From positions 1 through 36,375 of the forward strand of contig DWZE01000068.1 of assembly GCA_019118325.1 (NCBI GenBank): a DNA stretch of 36,375 bases, read 5' to 3'. Below the pieces are notes generated by a model. It ran no database searches. It had not been told where the DNA came from and was given only the letters and a program-made list of their open reading frames with translations. Made by a program: the position numbers and the translations under genes. Each line of letters opens with the position of its first letter. Positions within the stretch are counted from its first letter, which is position 1. The DNA is from Candidatus Bacteroides intestinavium (GTDB taxonomy: Bacteria > Bacteroidota > Bacteroidia > Bacteroidales > Bacteroidaceae). Positions 35,775 through 36,375 of this stretch are shown here, piece after piece.

Positions 35775-35988
35775 GTCTATTTATATACAATATATGTAGC
35801 ACTCGGATGAAGCGGATAGGACGGAAGTCAGTAGATTTTTTGTGTATTTATTCATTGTTAACACTTCGTTAAATTTATAGCTAATCCGTTGATAACAAAT
35901 ATGTTAATTAATAAAGTTTAGCAGAATAAAATAGGTCAAGTAGCTGATTTTCATTACCTTTAATGGTCTCCTACCACACATTAAAGCA

Positions 35989-36375
35989 ATGAACAGAACA
36001 GCACTTGACCAATATGAGGAACTCGTAACCGATGCTTTGAAAAGTTGTTCAGCAAAGTTACGCAAAAGTTTTAAAACGGCATTCATCCAACTCATGATTT
36101 TGTATATGGTACTGCCAAGAAAGATTAATTTCACCCAAATGGGCCGTTACTCGGACAGCTCGGAACAACGCTTCCGGCAGTTGTTCGAACGTGAGTTTGA
36201 CTGGATGCAGTTCAATCTCTTCCTTATGCGGCAGCGATTCGGAGAAAGCGTTAGAAAAGCCATTGCCATAGACGCGAGCTACATTTCAAAGTCGGGAAAG
36301 AAGACTCCTTATATCGGCAGGTTCTGGTCGGGATGCGCTTCTCAGGTGAAACGGGGACTGGAAATTCTCGGCATC
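35989..36375 (+). CDS. Transposase, IS4-like DDE type, N-terminal part (cut by window end)
   Basis: An open frame starts at ATG 35989 (MNRTALDQYEELVTDALKSC) and continues without stop for 129 codons to the last base. The region KAIAIDASYISKSGKKTPYIG contains the first catalytic Asp expected in a DDE transposase. It is followed by RFWSGCASQVKRGLEI, a segment common in IS4-like transposases of Bacteroidales. The rest, including the second Asp and the Glu, would lie beyond the window, so intactness cannot be judged. A TACCTTTA sequence at 35955-35962 could be its -7 box. The left terminal inverted repeat of the element must lie between 35775 and 35988 but I could not fix it. Its exact IS group is uncertain. 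Confidence 0.75.
   Translation, partial: MNRTALDQYEELVTDALKSCSAKLRKSFKTAFIQLMILYMVLPRKINFTQMGRYSDSSEQRFRQLFEREFDWMQFNLFLMRQRFGESVRKAIAIDASYISKSGKKTPYIGRFWSGCASQVKRGLEILGI

Overview
The window reads as chromosome of a gut Bacteroidales bacterium, most likely Bacteroides or Phocaeicola. The reasons are the TAnnTTTG-type promoters in front of many genes, a UpxY-class antiterminator beside a tyrosine recombinase and capsule export gene, the tandem nagA pair, the CBM-less secreted GH2 enzyme, and microrepeats of the taactcc type between genes. It is ordinary housekeeping chromosome with two accessory edges: a capsule locus on the left and an insertion sequence on the right.

Left edge (1-3.75 kb, minus strand): the start of a capsular polysaccharide locus. 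A tyrosine recombinase (2532-3749) is followed by a 20-bp perfect inverted repeat (2018-2037 / 2222-2241) enclosing 184 bp with an outward promoter, then upxY (1239-1796) and a Wza-type export lipoprotein (318-1139). As sequenced the promoter points away from upxY, so the locus appears to be in the OFF phase. Four tandem copies of an 89/79-bp repeat fill the first 317 bp.

Middle (4-21 kb): a stand-alone AICAR transformylase; a DUF349 protein; an rsmA-mgtE pair transcribed leftward from a promoter that mirrors and nearly abuts that of a rightward flippase-like membrane protein; a leftward group of a GHL10-type glycoside hydrolase, uvrA and a secreted GH2 beta-galactosidase; and two tandem nagA paralogues.

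Right half (21-36.4 kb): purL; a translationally coupled trio of a membrane-anchored AraC-type regulator (apparently a hybrid two-component sensor that lost its phosphoacceptor His, kinase and receiver domains) and two half-size chromate transporter subunits; an unrecognised 198-aa protein; a YeiH-type exporter; an AraC regulator divergent from an RND efflux operon (adaptor, permease, TolC); and a truncated IS4-like transposase that runs off the window.

The strongest candidate for an interesting system is the recombinase plus invertible capsule promoter. Next are the degenerate sensor coupled to the chromate transporters, the mirrored divergent promoters, and a dispersed repeat family that in one place carries a promoter. 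No tRNA, rRNA, CRISPR array or recognisable riboswitch was seen.
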